Assembly (NCBI GenBank): GCA_050084985.1
Contig: JBITNC010000002.1
Span: forward strand, 27,652,001-27,716,000
Origin: Nageia nagi
Taxonomy: Eukaryota > Pinophyta
Direction: 5' to 3'
DNA length: 64,000 nt
Shown: piece by piece, positions 13,052-22,926 of the stretch
How the letters are laid out: each line of letters begins with the position of its first letter
Numbering within the stretch: the first letter of the stretch is position 1
The notes under the pieces: model-generated
The model's input: the letters and a program-made list of their open reading frames with translations, nothing else
Told to the model about the DNA's origin: nothing
Database searches by the model: none
Translations under genes and position numbers: made by a program

Positions 13052-16000
13052 TTGCTACATAAAAATATGAAATAATAATCATGTGTTTTTAATAAATAAA
13101 ATGTTAAGTTTTAACTAAGTAAATAATACATGTATTTAACACTAAATACATGCTTGATTTGATTCACAAGTATAAATGTTTTATAATTCAAATAATAACC
13201 CATGTACACAAATACATTTATCATTTCAAGAATCATAGATGTAAAGTGACATTATCAAAGCTTAATTTTTTATTTAAAATTATACCTTCACCTAGATACC
13301 CACACAAGAGGAGCCCAAGTACTACCAATCCTCAACCAGTTTCTCTTGGGCAACAATATACTCTTATAAGGAGAAGTACTAGCTATTTTTCAAGATTTCA
13401 ATATTTATTGAATTAGCTAAATTATTAATCTTGATTAGATTTCAAATTGTCCTTCTAGGTTATCAAGATAATTCTTGAGTGGACATGCAGACATGTGGTA
13501 TCATTACACACATGCCTATCCACCTAATAGAGTTAAATATATACCAACAGAGGACTTAGGGGTAATTAAGAAGTACAAAATTTTCACTACTTGGATCATT
13601 AGATTTAAAGGCTCCAATTTGCCTATCCTTACCTCATGGCTCCTCAAACAAGTCATGTTGCGAAATGTACATGCAGATGTGTTCACTTTAAAGGGTTGCT
13701 CATATCAATATTTGCATTTTTGATTGCATAAGCAAATAAATCAAAATGCAAAACATGAAGTAAAAAAGCATAAGTAAAATGTCATCCATTCAAAATTTGA
13801 AATCTAAGTGGCTAATGGATTTTGTTTACCAACCCCTAAAGGACATCTTTACATCATTTTTATTTTTGCACAAGTCTAATCTTTTACAAAAGGAAGTAAA
13901 TTGTATCATTACTTAAAAGTTTAAGTACTAAGCATAAACATCCATTTCTTGAACTTAAAAGTATGCATCTAAAAAAAATTCTCTTTTTAACTTTAACAAT
14001 TTTAAGTAAAAAAATACATCTTTTATCTTCAAAAAAATGAAATACTAAGTATGCACTTATTAACTTAAAAAATAAGTACTAAGCATGCATTAATACAAAA
14101 TTCCCTAAAAATTCATGCATTATATCCATAGCTTGCATATGTGCACTTATAGCATTGTATAAAAGATAAATGCTTAAAAAAAGGCCTAAACATGTATTAC
14201 ATGCTCAAGTAAAAAAAATTAAGTGATAAATATGTATTCTAGGCATAAAGGATCTAAAAAATTTTAAGTAAAGAAGTTCATAAAAAATAATTTGATCGTA
14301 TAAAGTGTAAAAAAATTGAAGTTTATACTAAATAATTTATCACTTAGAAAACAATGCCATAGTTATAAGGAAAAAAAAATCTTTCATTTTTACTTAAGAA
14401 CAACATCTAAATAAAAACTTTTGGGATATGCCTAAACAACTTTATACTTAAAAAATTCCTTATATTAAAAAAAAGGGAAAGATGAGAAGCACTCTAAGTC
14501 ATACACAATTAATGAAGAGTACACAATTGGATGAGGGATATGTGTACTAAAAGGAAATGCATTTAGCTAAGTTATAAATGCAAAAAATTTTCTAGCACTC
14601 TAATTCAAACTTATCATAATGAGGATAGGTGAATTATCAAGCAAGGAAAAAAAAATTAACTATGTGAGTAAACATCCAAAAAAAGGGGCTTCCATTTAAT
14701 AGTAAGTAATGATGCGCTTAAAAAAAAAGGTGGTTTGAGAAGATAAGTGACTAAGAGAGAAGGTTGTGCATTTATTGAGTCATGGGAGAGGCAGATGACA
14801 CACAAAGGAGAGGTAGGTTTGGGAAAAACACACATAAACTAGGTGCGAATGTTAATACACAAGGTCCAAATAGTCACTGATGAGGAGTACCAGGTGATGA
14901 GGAGCTACATAATACAATGTTTGCAATCAAGAATAGAAATACAAAGGTCACAAAGGTGCAAGTTGACAACAAAGTAGTGGGCAAGCACAGGTGAAGGGTT
15001 CCTAGTAGTCTCAAGGTGGTGGAGTAGGTGTCATACAGCTACCCATGAGCAAGGGACAAGTTTGAGTCATAAGGGTTTTGGAGATAGCTAGGAAAGCAAA
15101 CACCTATTGAATGGAACATCAATAGAAGTAGGGTAGCCTCTCTCATCTAATAGTAGGCCATCTAAAACCTTGATCACCTTTTCCTATTGCATTCATAACA
15201 TATCCACATGTCACAAATGTCGTGAGAGGAGAGAAGGCAATGGTGAGGGCAGAGGAAGGAGGAGACCCATGAAGCTACCAGTAGAGTAGCCATGAGAGGA
15301 GAGAAGGCAACAGTGAGGGTGTAGGAAGGAGAAGACCCATAAATCTAGGGGTTTCAAAAGAAATACACATGAAATGAGCTTGATCCCATATGAAAGGAGA
15401 ATAACAAAGATCATACTATGCAAAGATAGAGGAAGAAACATGTAAGCTAAGTAGGATATGGCACAAATAGCATCAGTTAGGGCCACATGATAGCAAAGAG
15501 AAACCAAACGAAGTGGGGTAGTCCTCCTAATTAGAGAGGTGGTTTTGAGGCAATGCAAGGAGGGAGACTATGGTTGTTTTGAGATCCTATGGTTGCTGTA
15601 GTGGAGGAGGCTTAGCATGGAAGAGGGATGACCAGATAAAATTAAATTTTCTCACATATTTGAAGAAAGGGGTAGATAAGTACAATGTGAGCCATGTTAC
15701 AAATAAAGGCCCTATAATAGATATGCAACCAATCCTTTCCCTTCTGGAGTTTAACGCTTTAAAAATTGAAATCTTTGATGTTTACTCATAAGAAAACAAT
15801 TTTTTTTTATAAAAGATTTAAAAAAAATACATGAATAAAGGAAATCAGAAAATTCATGATAACAATATATTATTGTTATATCTTATGCAAATTTTAAAAG
15901 GAAAATTGCAATTTTCAACTACCAAATGAAGGTTAGTATGTAATAAACTATAACAACAATATATTATTTTGTTAGTAAATTGCTTAAAGAAGGAAACTAA

Positions 16001-16181
16001 CAAAAAAAATGTTAGTTAAAAAAAATGAATTAATTCAAAAAATAATGAAGGAGGTTATACCTTCTCTTGAATTTACCTCACAAGAATGAAGGTGGACCTT
16101 CAAGATGAAGAAAGATGAAGCTTTCAATAATGTTGAAGAATAGCCTTCAACCCAGTTTTTACACCAAGCTATGATACCAAA
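13052..16181 (-). other. Long leader region of element A
   Basis: About 3.1 kb between the primer site and GAG, with homologous leaders in elements C (37027-40336) and D (44865-47249). It has no long plausible reading frame. Part of it (about 15000-15600) is GC-richer and holds a direct duplication with 70-bp period at 15224-15350. Its role is unknown. The short open frames here look like chance. Confidence 0.7.
15224..15350. repeat. 70-bp direct duplication
   Basis: GAGAGGAGAGAAGGCAA recurs at 15224 and 15294, each copy followed by a matching GTGAGGG...GGAGACCCAT-like segment. Confidence 0.7.
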
Positions 16182-16685
16182 TGAAAAAATTTCACTATAA
16201 AGAATACAATCCTAAATGTCCAAGATTATATGAAAGCTCACACATTCAACACTATTCTAAGGAATAAGCAATCTCACAAAGTAACTCAAGATGTAAAGTG
16301 GTTCCTTCAACTAGGAGTACATCCACTAACTAGATCTTTACTTTAAATAAAAAATACAGCTCTCTTACAATTCTTCTAATCTCAACTCCTATACTTATAT
16401 CCTATATCATAACTTTACTCCACAATTGGTGTGTTATCACAAAGAGGAAGCCTTATATTTATAGGCCAAAATCCCTTTTTGGATCACCCTTTTATCCAAT
16501 GTACAAAAGCATGACATGCATATCCTTTTACCCAAGGGGCATGCTCATGACATGGAGTGTAGGACAAGTTACATTATCATATTCATTTAAATACTTAAGG
16601 TATCAAATGATACCCTTAAGTATTAGTGAATTTACATAGAATATTTAATACAAACCTTTACAATAATGCATTATACATTCCAACA
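16182..16685 (-). promoter_or_regulatory. 5' LTR of element A with TATA box
   Basis: The 504-bp 5' LTR carries the element promoter. On the minus strand a TATA box (TATAAATA) lies at 16456-16463, within a block conserved in all four LTR pairs of this family. Confidence 0.85.
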
Positions 16686-16879
16686 TAAGTGTCATAAAAA
16701 ATTGAACAATATTCTTTCAACTTGTTTTACATAATTATAAACAACATATATGAAATAGACTTGATGGCTTGAATTTCTACAACAACATCACAATCATAAA
16801 TGTATTTACACTCCAACTTGGTTGGCATTCTAGAAAACATTCTTTCAATAGTTTTAGCCACTCAACTAAATCATCAATA
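16686..16879 (-). pseudogene. SWIM-MULE transposase pseudogene, middle piece (piece 2 of 3)
   Basis: In the minus strand this short segment reads DDLVEWLKLLKECFLEC, then after a frameshift a D-x-V-V-V-E-I-Q-A-I-K-type block. In plant MULE transposases this is the stretch following the first catalytic aspartate block. It joins piece 1 (ends at 24003) and piece 3 (starts at 7821). It is bounded below by the TAAGT target repeat of element A and above by the CACTA terminus at 16880. The last three bases, ATA, are the CACTA target duplication. Confidence 0.8.
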
Positions 16880-16979
16880 CACTAGTACAAAAGTAGTAAT
16901 ATATGATTAAATAAACTACTAAAAATTGTAGATAAATGACTATTTTTGATCACGTGACCATTAGTAGTTTATTGCTGGT

Positions 16980-17420
16980 CATTTATCTCATGACCAAATT
17001 TATGACTAAACTATGTTAATCATTTATTTAGTCATTGATTTAATCATCGATTTAGTTATGAATTTAATAGTATATTTAGTCACGAATTTAGAAGTATATT
17101 TAATCATTGATTTAATCATATATTTAATCATAAATTTAGTAGTATATTTAGTCATCGATTTAGTCATGAATTTAGTAGTATATTTAGTCATTGATTTAAT
17201 CATATATTTAATCATTGATTTAGTTGTATATTTAATCATTAATTTAATCTTTGATTTAATCGTATATTTAATCATTAATTTAAATGAATATTTAATCATG
17301 AATTTAGTAATATATTTAGTCATTAATTTAATCAAGTATTTAGTCATATATTTAATCATTGCATTCATCATATATGTAATCATTACATTAGTCATAAATT
17401 TAGTCATTTTTATTTATTGA
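16980..17420. repeat. Left sub-terminal repeat array of CACTA element
   Basis: About 35 degenerate copies of a 10-12-bp motif (TTAGTCATNN / ATTTAATCAT) run without a break. The motif's composition leaves long open frames on both strands (17013-17420 plus and 17024-17407 minus), encoding only low-complexity I/L/V or K/T/M repeats. I treat these as non-coding. In CACTA elements such arrays bind the element's own DNA-binding protein. Confidence 0.8.
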
Positions 17421-17820
17421 TTACCATTAGTTGGTAATAAATAAAGTCATGAAATAAATAATTTATTAAATACCATAAATTTATAAGGCAAAAATAGCAT
17501 AATATTAAACTTGAACTAAAAAATAAAAATAATACACATTCGAACAAGATACAAGCAGCTAAAATTAAATAATTGATTCATCATGATAAATAAAAGTAAT
17601 GTATAATTAAAAAATATTAATAGAAACATGCATATCAAATTATAAGATGTCTAAAAGTGTATATGTAAATATAATAAAAAATTTCAAAATTGTATAAGAG
17701 TTTTCAACTCTTTCAAAAATACCTTAATAATTAAAATCCTTAAACAATAAAAATAAAATACTACATAGAACAGTGAGTTATGATGTTTAACAACTAGTAC
17801 ATGATAAACATGTTGATCAA

Positions 17821-18093
17821 CTAAGCAATCATTTTTTGTAAATACTTTAGTGGCCATCGTGTGAAGGATCCCTCTTTCTCTTTTAGGCGAGTAGCTCCAT
17901 CTATTTTGTCCTCATAAGCAAGGGGTACATTACTTGTAACCTTTAAAATATTTACATTTGCATCATTTGTTCCTTTCAAGTTCACTCCATGTATAATTGA
18001 TATAGAGTGAATTCGTCCAATGCCCACAACATCACCATCAAATGGATCTAATATCTTAACTTTATCCCCTTCTTTGAGTTTATCAATACATTT
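17821..18093 (-). CDS. CACTA element protein, last exon
   Basis: This exon opens after a TGCAG acceptor at 18094-18098 and ends with TAG at 17821-17823. It encodes 90 residues, KCIDKLKEGDKVKIL...RWPLKYLQKMIA. The pattern, a VxxLDPF..VVG.GRI block, a V-rich middle, a ...DGATRL segment and a final W-P, resembles the short C-terminal domain that ends many plant CACTA (TNP1/TNPA-like or Tnp2-associated) proteins. The function of that domain is not established. The exon is phase 0 and has no internal stop, unlike nearly everything else in this window. It lies just inside the sub-terminal repeats, as expected for the 3' end of a CACTA gene. Confidence 0.65.
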   Translation of the reverse strand, partial: KCIDKLKEGDKVKILDPFDGDVVGIGRIHSISIIHGVNLKGTNDANVNILKVTSNVPLAYEDKIDGATRLKEKEGSFTRWPLKYLQKMIA

Positions 18094-18339
18094 CTGCATA
18101 AAGAAAAAAAATAACATTATATCAATAAGTTATGAAATAACATAAATATAAACAATCATTACCATGCATGTATACCAAATACATAAGATTATTGTTATAC
18201 ATTTGATTAGTCTCGATTTTATCAACAAATATTATCTATCAATTTCATAAGTAAAATATAATTCCTTGGAAACTATTTAAACAAAATTGGCATGTCATTT
18301 CGTAGGTAAAAAACAATTCTTTAAAAAATACTATATTAC

Positions 18340-18462
18340 CTCATCATAACTATTATTGGGCTGCACATTCTTGTCCATTAGTTCATGATCACTATCAATA
18401 TTGGCATGAGATTTGTTGACATCAAGGTGGTTTTGATTTTTTGTTGCTTTGATAAAATTATT
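18340..18462 (-). CDS. CACTA element protein, penultimate exon
   Basis: 41 codons between a TGCAG acceptor and a GAG|GTAATA donor, phase 0 at both ends, with no stop. The residues are polar and acidic (NNFIKATKNQNHLD...DKNVQPNNSYDE), with no recognisable fold. Confidence 0.55.
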
Positions 18463-18567
18463 CTGCATGTAGTTAAAAATGATAAAATCTTGATAAAATG
18501 TTACTTTCAATAATGAAAAAGATATAGTATTATGAACCAAACATAACTCATCAATAAAACCTCTTAC

Positions 18568-18681
18568 CTGATTTGAATTTGTGGGATTATGGTCATTCCA
18601 TGCAGCAACTATAGGTTGAACCGAGGAAGTCAACTGTGAAACTTGCTCGGTAAGACTATGTAAGAAACTCATTAAATAACC
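18568..18681 (-). CDS. CACTA element protein, third exon from the end
   Basis: 38 codons (GYLMSFLHSLTEQVSQLTSS...NSNQ) between a TTTTAG acceptor and a CAG|GTAAGA donor, phase 0 at both ends. The heptad-like pattern L..L.EQVSQL could form a short coiled coil, as in the oligomerising part of plant transposon proteins. The next exon upstream on this strand is the broken MetRS exon at 18846-18895, so any transcript entering here would come from captured sequence. Confidence 0.55.
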
Positions 18682-18845
18682 CTAAAAATAAAAATAAAGA
18701 GAAACAAATACACAAATAAATATGGAATAAGAAAACTTGTATTAAATTATAAAATTACAAAAGTATTTTTGATATTACATAAAATTATGAGGATATTTTA
18801 CAAAGGTATTTTTATATTATCCTTTTAAAATACATAAAATAAGTT

Positions 18846-18895
18846 TTATTTTGTTTTGCTTGCAAATCCGCCCATGTAAAAAGAATGTCTGACGG
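18846..18895 (-). pseudogene. MetRS exon 8, broken at the capture edge
   Basis: After a GGTAG acceptor it reads SDILFTWADLQAKQN, which matches the MetRS F-T-W-x-D-L-Q-A-K block. The homology then stops in mid-exon, and AT-rich sequence unrelated to MetRS follows. This point is the likely 3' breakpoint of the captured segment. Confidence 0.8.
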
Positions 18896-19045
18896 CTACC
18901 ATTTGAAAACTAATATTTATTATCAGATGCCTACTTAGTTCAAATATATTCCATATTGTTTACTGAAGAATACTGTCCAGTGTAGATGAAAGCAGTAATC
19001 CCAAAGAAGTGTATATATTTGAAGATCGAGTTCTCCAAGACTCAC

Positions 19046-19143
19046 CTCAGGTCTCTTTGTTAGCAAATAATATCTCCATACCTCAACAGGGACACTGGTG
19101 TCATTGCCAAATACACCCATCCCCTTGCTTTTAGAGAAGTTTC
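19046..19143 (-). pseudogene. MetRS exon 7, KMSKS loop
   Basis: 98 bp encoding [20 protein letters not shown], then [18 protein letters not shown] is the plant form of the KMSKS signature, which binds ATP. The donor is GAG|GTGAGT. The reading frame happens to stay open past the donor to about 18935, which is intron and not protein. Confidence 0.92.
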
Positions 19144-19439
19144 CTAGTGAAATAAATCAGTTATTTAGAATTGCAAAACTAACATGTTAGTTTACTAACT
19201 TTGAAGAGAGAGTTTCAATATAGATGTAAATTCACATCAAATGTTGAGGATCTGCATATTCATTTATATATTCAAAAATAATATCCATACTGCTAAGCAT
19301 ATATTCAAGTAGCTACCCAGAAGAAGTGTTAATGAAATAAAGCCTTATATTTGAAACAAGAAAAGGTTTTCACCTTCCGTTGCCAAAATGTAAAGCAGAT
19401 ATAATAAATAAAATAGTAACGGTATAATATGAAACTAAC

Positions 19440-19530
19440 CTGCTTCATATTTCAAGTATTCCGTAACAATAATTGTCTTTATCAAAGTCCAGCTTTCACC
19501 TGTTCCGAGTAGTGTTGATGGAAATAGGAC
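19440..19530 (-). pseudogene. MetRS exon 6
   Basis: 91 bp encoding VLFPSTLLGTGESWTLIKTI, then IVTEYLKYEAG. Borders are GTGCAG and GCAG|GTTAGT. Open throughout. Confidence 0.92.
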
Positions 19531-19766
19531 CTGCACAATGCCAGGAAAGAAACTATCTAATAAGTTGTTACCAACTGAATTATAAACTACATCACAGGCA
19601 CAAAGCTCAGATTATATAAAATGATATACTTCAAATAGAAAGAACACAGATTTTCAGACGTTCCCTATGCAAATTAAAACAATCATCAAAAACTAAAATT
19701 ATTTTGAATGTTATAATTCATACATTAGGAACCTACGATAATGAAGTCTAATGAGATATGAGATAC

Positions 19767-19852
19767 ATTTTCCACCATTTTTCCCAGTCTGATGTGTAAC
19801 ATGCTGTAACTGATATGTACCCAATTGGAGCATCAAACCATACTGAAAACAC
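19767..19852 (-). pseudogene. MetRS exon 5
   Basis: 86 bp encoding [20 protein letters not shown], then [15 protein letters not shown] is a hallmark of the MetRS active site. The family has Tyr where this copy has Ser at residue 3. The next family exon (QFMGKDNVPFHT block) is not found in the 236 bp down to exon 6. Confidence 0.9.
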
Positions 19853-20076
19853 CTGCACATAACTTTACATGTTAGAATGTCAAATGTAAAATAAAATATT
19901 TCAGAAGCTGTACAACACACCTTAAAACATGTTGTCTTCCAAAAAGTAGAGTTACACAAGAATATTTCTTGTAATTTGAAAGCAGAGTCGGATAGGGAAG
20001 CAAGCACATTTCAATTCTTTTGAGTATTAGGCTCACAGCTAAGAAATTTAATAGGTCAAGCATGAACATTATCGAC

Positions 20077-20307
20077 CTTATCTTTAAAGTTTTCAAGTGG
20101 AACAGGAACACCCCACTTAAGATCCCATGTAATACATCACGGTTTCAATTCTACACTTATCCAAGCATTAGTAGTGTCCATTGCATTTTGACTCCAACCC
20201 CCTACAACAGAAGTGTTTCTGATATATTCCTCTAAGGGGTCTTTGAGCTTTGGGAGTTCCACGAATAAGTGTTTGGTATCTCGAACATAAGGAGGATTGC
20301 GAGAAAC
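20077..20307 (-). pseudogene. MetRS exon 4, with premature stop
   Basis: 231 bp, 77 codons. It contains DTKHLFVELPKL, GGWSQNAM, TNAWI and WGVPVPLE. An in-frame TGA lies at 20137-20139 where the family has Arg (CGA to TGA fits a CpG transition). The second codon is Ser (20302-20304) where the last zinc-ligand cysteine is expected. Confidence 0.92.
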
Positions 20308-20455
20308 CTACAAGTGAAAACAAGTCTCAAACATCATGCTAATGATCTTTACTATCAGCTTATCAATCAACATTTATCTCAATTATGTAGTTCAACTGTT
20401 AGCCACCGCAACAAAAATGAAAATAAAGCATAAGCAAGAAGAATATAATGTGCAC

Positions 20456-20611
20456 CTTGCACCTAGGTTCTATGAGTTCTGTTAGGTTAAACAGCTTTCC
20501 ACACTTTTCACACTGATCAGCTCGTGCATCCTCAGAGCTGCATTCGGGTGAGGGGCAAACAACTTCCACAAACCTGTCTGCTAAAAAGCGATCACATGTA
20601 TCACAATTTAC
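20456..20611 (-). pseudogene. MetRS exon 3, zinc-binding knuckle
   Basis: 156 bp, 52 codons, fully open. It has cysteine pairs C-D-T-C, C-P-S-P-E-C and C-E-K-C, and a final C-K at the exon end that should pair with C-x at the start of exon 4. This is the MetRS-specific zinc insertion in the catalytic domain. Confidence 0.92.
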
Positions 20612-20809
20612 CTACACAACAATGTAAGGGAAGATTTCAAAACTAAAATATTAAGTGCAATGTATATAGAAAAAGAGTATGTAGAAAAGATAAGTTTAAA
20701 AGCTACAGTAATTGATACGAAGCCAACCAGCCACTTAGAATGATTTATGTAAACGAACATGTTCGGACATCAACTTCAAGAAAATGCTAGATGTTGTGCA
20801 ATTGCGTAC

Positions 20810-20963
20810 CTGCTGCAGTGTATTCTCGGAGATACAATTTTGCTCCAGAACTTTTTTAAAAATTGATTGGCATATCTCTGTGTGCTCTGGTGTTGATGTG
20901 CGACCAAATTTATCAAAACTTATATCAAACCATTGATATATCTCCTTATGAATTGCATGATAT
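20810..20963 (-). pseudogene. MetRS exon 2
   Basis: 154 bp, fully open. It encodes YHAIHKEIYQWFDISFDKFG, then RTSTPEHTEICQSIFKK..., ending SENTLQQ. This is the helical stretch leading to the zinc domain. Phases match exons 1 and 3. Confidence 0.92.
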
Positions 20964-21942
20964 CTGCAAAAGGATCCCAAGAGAACTTGCATTTTGGAAT
21001 ACCACTTAATCCAAACAAGCAAAGAATGATGTCACATTCTGCAAACACAAAATACACTAGAAAGACAGGCAACTATAGACAGCTAATAAAGCAAAGTATA
21101 GAAATTGTATTTTCGAATACTACTAAATCCAAGCACAAATACATAAACATTTGTTGAAAAAGGTGTCAACTAGTACATCAACACATCCCCTTGATAAAGT
21201 CTTGCAAGTCCTGAGTACAGAGTCAATATTCAACAAAATCCTACTATACAAATACTATTAAACTTATCCTAATCAAAATCTTAGCATAGTCTTTGCTACA
21301 TACGTATGTCATATATCATCTTGTTGAGTAGGCATATTAGTAAACATAGATCTGATTTTCGACTCATTGGAAACAGTCTTTGTAATTGATTAATTGGGTA
21401 CAGTGCTCTCCTCATCAAGAACTCTTGGCAATAATACCAGAAGCAAAAAATGGAGAAATCCTTCAATAGAAACACATCCTTATTTTATTATTTATTATTT
21501 TCAACTTTTCATTATATTAAAGCCTTACAGAAAAGGTTACCAAGAGAATATGATCAATATAATGTAGTTTTTAAAGAAAATGTCAATCCATTGTAAGACA
21601 AACTTCAAACCTTAACTCTAGAGATGTACATCCAGCTTTCCTATCAAATATCTTTTGGAATGGCTAAACTAATAAAAATAAGAGATGGAATCGTAACGGT
21701 TATATGATACATCCACTAAACAGCTACAGATGTTATTCTGCTTTAATAGCTTTGTATTACTTGTGAACTGAACTGAAGCCTTCATAATTTACTGGGCTTC
21801 ATGTTATGAATCACAATGAGAAATTTCGAAACTCACTGCTATATGCTATAATTATATTGAAAATGTTCCTTCCCATGTATTGAAATGTGCAGCAAGGAAG
21901 CATGTAAATTTAAGAAACTAGTACAGGGAGGTGTTGGTATAC

Positions 21943-22087
21943 TTATCACAAATCTGCTGCAGAGTGCAGTTATCTTCCTTTGCCTTTGTTTCTGTGGCTA
22001 TGCCATATTCATCAGTTCCACAAATATATATCACGTTATAATCCCTTCTTCGACAATAACGTGCAAAGACATCCGCACTTAGAACAC
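21943..22087 (-). pseudogene. MetRS exon 1 of the captured segment
   Basis: 145 bp. It encodes [20 protein letters not shown], then ICGTDEYG, the conserved block just downstream of HIGH in MetRS. The acceptor is TTTCAG, and the donor GT directly follows GATAA. The exon starts in phase 1, and a putative upstream exon ends in phase 1. Confidence 0.9.
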
Positions 22088-22155
22088 CTGAAAGAAAGCA
22101 TAAACATCAAAACGAAATGTACTTCAGCCATGCAAGGACTGGTGTCATTAATTCA

Positions 22156-22376
22156 CATATAAAACATGTCATTATTCAAATAGAACAGGATACACTAATT
22201 TCCCCATTCTCAGTAATACACTGCATGTTTCACATTGTTCTGATGTCATCAATGCTGATAACTTGCATATAAAACATGTCATTATTCAAATAGAAGAACA
22301 GGAAACATTAATTTCCCCATTCTCAGTAAGACATTGCATGTTTTCAGATTCTGATATCATCAATGCGGAGCAAGCA
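22156..22376. repeat. 110-bp tandem duplication in MetRS intron
   Basis: CATATAAAACATGTCATTAT begins at 22156 and again at 22266, and the copies stay similar through CATCAATGC. It lies in the intron upstream of exon 1. Confidence 0.85.
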
Positions 22377-22818
22377 AAAAAAATTATTACGTAGTTCACA
22401 ATCATCCCAAAGAAGAAGCTTCAAAAGACTCTTAAAAGATTAATCATTGTTAAACTAATTGAATCAAGAGAACCATTGTCACTGTAGGTGGGGATCTTTT
22501 AGTGTTATGTATAATCACAGTGTTTGAGTAAACTAAGCTGGAGAAACCTCAAAGGTTTCAATCACAATACAGTACTTTCATATAACAAAATAAAATTGAA
22601 GAAAAGATGAGTTGAATCGTTGACATTCACATTTAATAAAGTAGAAATACTTGATAACACCCAGATAAGACATTTTAGAATAATTACAAAGAAAGATTAA
22701 GCAGCTAGAACGTTCATTATCCTACATGCAGCCCAAGGATCAATTAACAGTAAAATTAAAAAACTAAGCTTTACTTTCGAAAAGGGGAGAAATAAAAAAA
22801 GAGAATAAAATTACATAC

Positions 22819-22926
22819 CTGTTAAACCTTGGATGATATCTTCTGTGGAAAGTTTCCTGAGGCGACCACCTATTTGTTGCTCAAATCCTTTAAATTTGGC
22901 CCCCTTTACACACCACTTCAGAGGTT
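22819..22926 (-). pseudogene. Unidentified possible exon upstream of MetRS exon 1
   Basis: An open stretch reads GNEPLKWCVKGAKFKGFEQQ and on to ...STEDIIQGLT. It ends at an ACAG|GTATGT donor in phase 1, matching the phase of MetRS exon 1. It is not the HIGH-containing exon expected there, and I do not recognise it. An in-frame stop lies just upstream, so an acceptor (AAAG|GG at about 22926) would be needed. The surrounding 22830-23330 is GC-richer than the rest of the element. It may be a second captured gene piece or part of the element's own gene. Confidence 0.35.

Larger units (their letters stand above)
7822..16685 (-). mobile_element. Full-length Ty1/copia retrotransposon (element A)
   Basis: An 8,864-bp copia element on the minus strand with two 504-bp LTRs (7822-8325 and 16182-16685). 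Their ends are TG...CA on the minus strand. The flanking 5-bp duplications are CAAGT (7817-7821) and TAAGT (16686-16690), differing by one base. A primer site resembling TGGTATCAGAGC, complementary to initiator Met-tRNA, lies just inside the 5' LTR at about 16169-16180 with one mismatch (TGGTATCATAGC). A polypurine tract (AAAAAGGAG) sits just inside the 3' LTR. Domain order GAG, protease, integrase, reverse transcriptase, RNase H is the copia order. The coding region is 9139-13051, preceded by an unusually long leader of about 3 kb. Stops and frameshifts throughout mean it is dead. It was inserted into the SWIM-MULE gene. Confidence 0.9.
18846..22087 (-). pseudogene. Captured methionyl-tRNA synthetase gene fragment (8 exons)
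   Basis: MetRS charges initiator and elongator tRNA(Met) with methionine. Eight exons of a plant cytosolic-type MetRS gene lie here with their introns, GT/AG borders and reading phase intact, so the copy was made from genomic DNA and not from mRNA. They cover the catalytic domain from just after the HIGH region to just after the KMSKS loop. Recognisable blocks are CGTDEYG, FDKFGRTSTPE, the zinc-binding knuckle, [22 protein letters not shown] and [11 protein letters not shown]. The HIGH exon, the exon bearing the Q-F-M-G-K-D-N block, the anticodon-binding domain and the C-terminus are absent. A premature TGA at 20137-20139 and a lost zinc-ligand cysteine show it cannot make an active enzyme. 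The whole segment sits inside the CACTA element, in the same orientation as the element's own exons. Confidence 0.93.

Noticed and set aside
15211-15791. Open frames of 115 and 73 codons
   Set aside because: Part of the element A leader, with a local duplication. The leucine-rich translation has no recognisable membrane-protein pattern or homologous frame in C or D.
17013-17420. Long open frame (135 codons) rich in I, L and V on the plus strand
   Set aside because: It is an artefact of the sub-terminal repeat array. The opposite strand is open over the same stretch and no non-repetitive protein sequence is present.
18935-19045. Extension of the MetRS exon 7 frame to a 61-codon ORF
   Set aside because: A GTGAGT donor follows the family exon end, and the added residues do not match MetRS. 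The next MetRS block is found after an acceptor at 18896.
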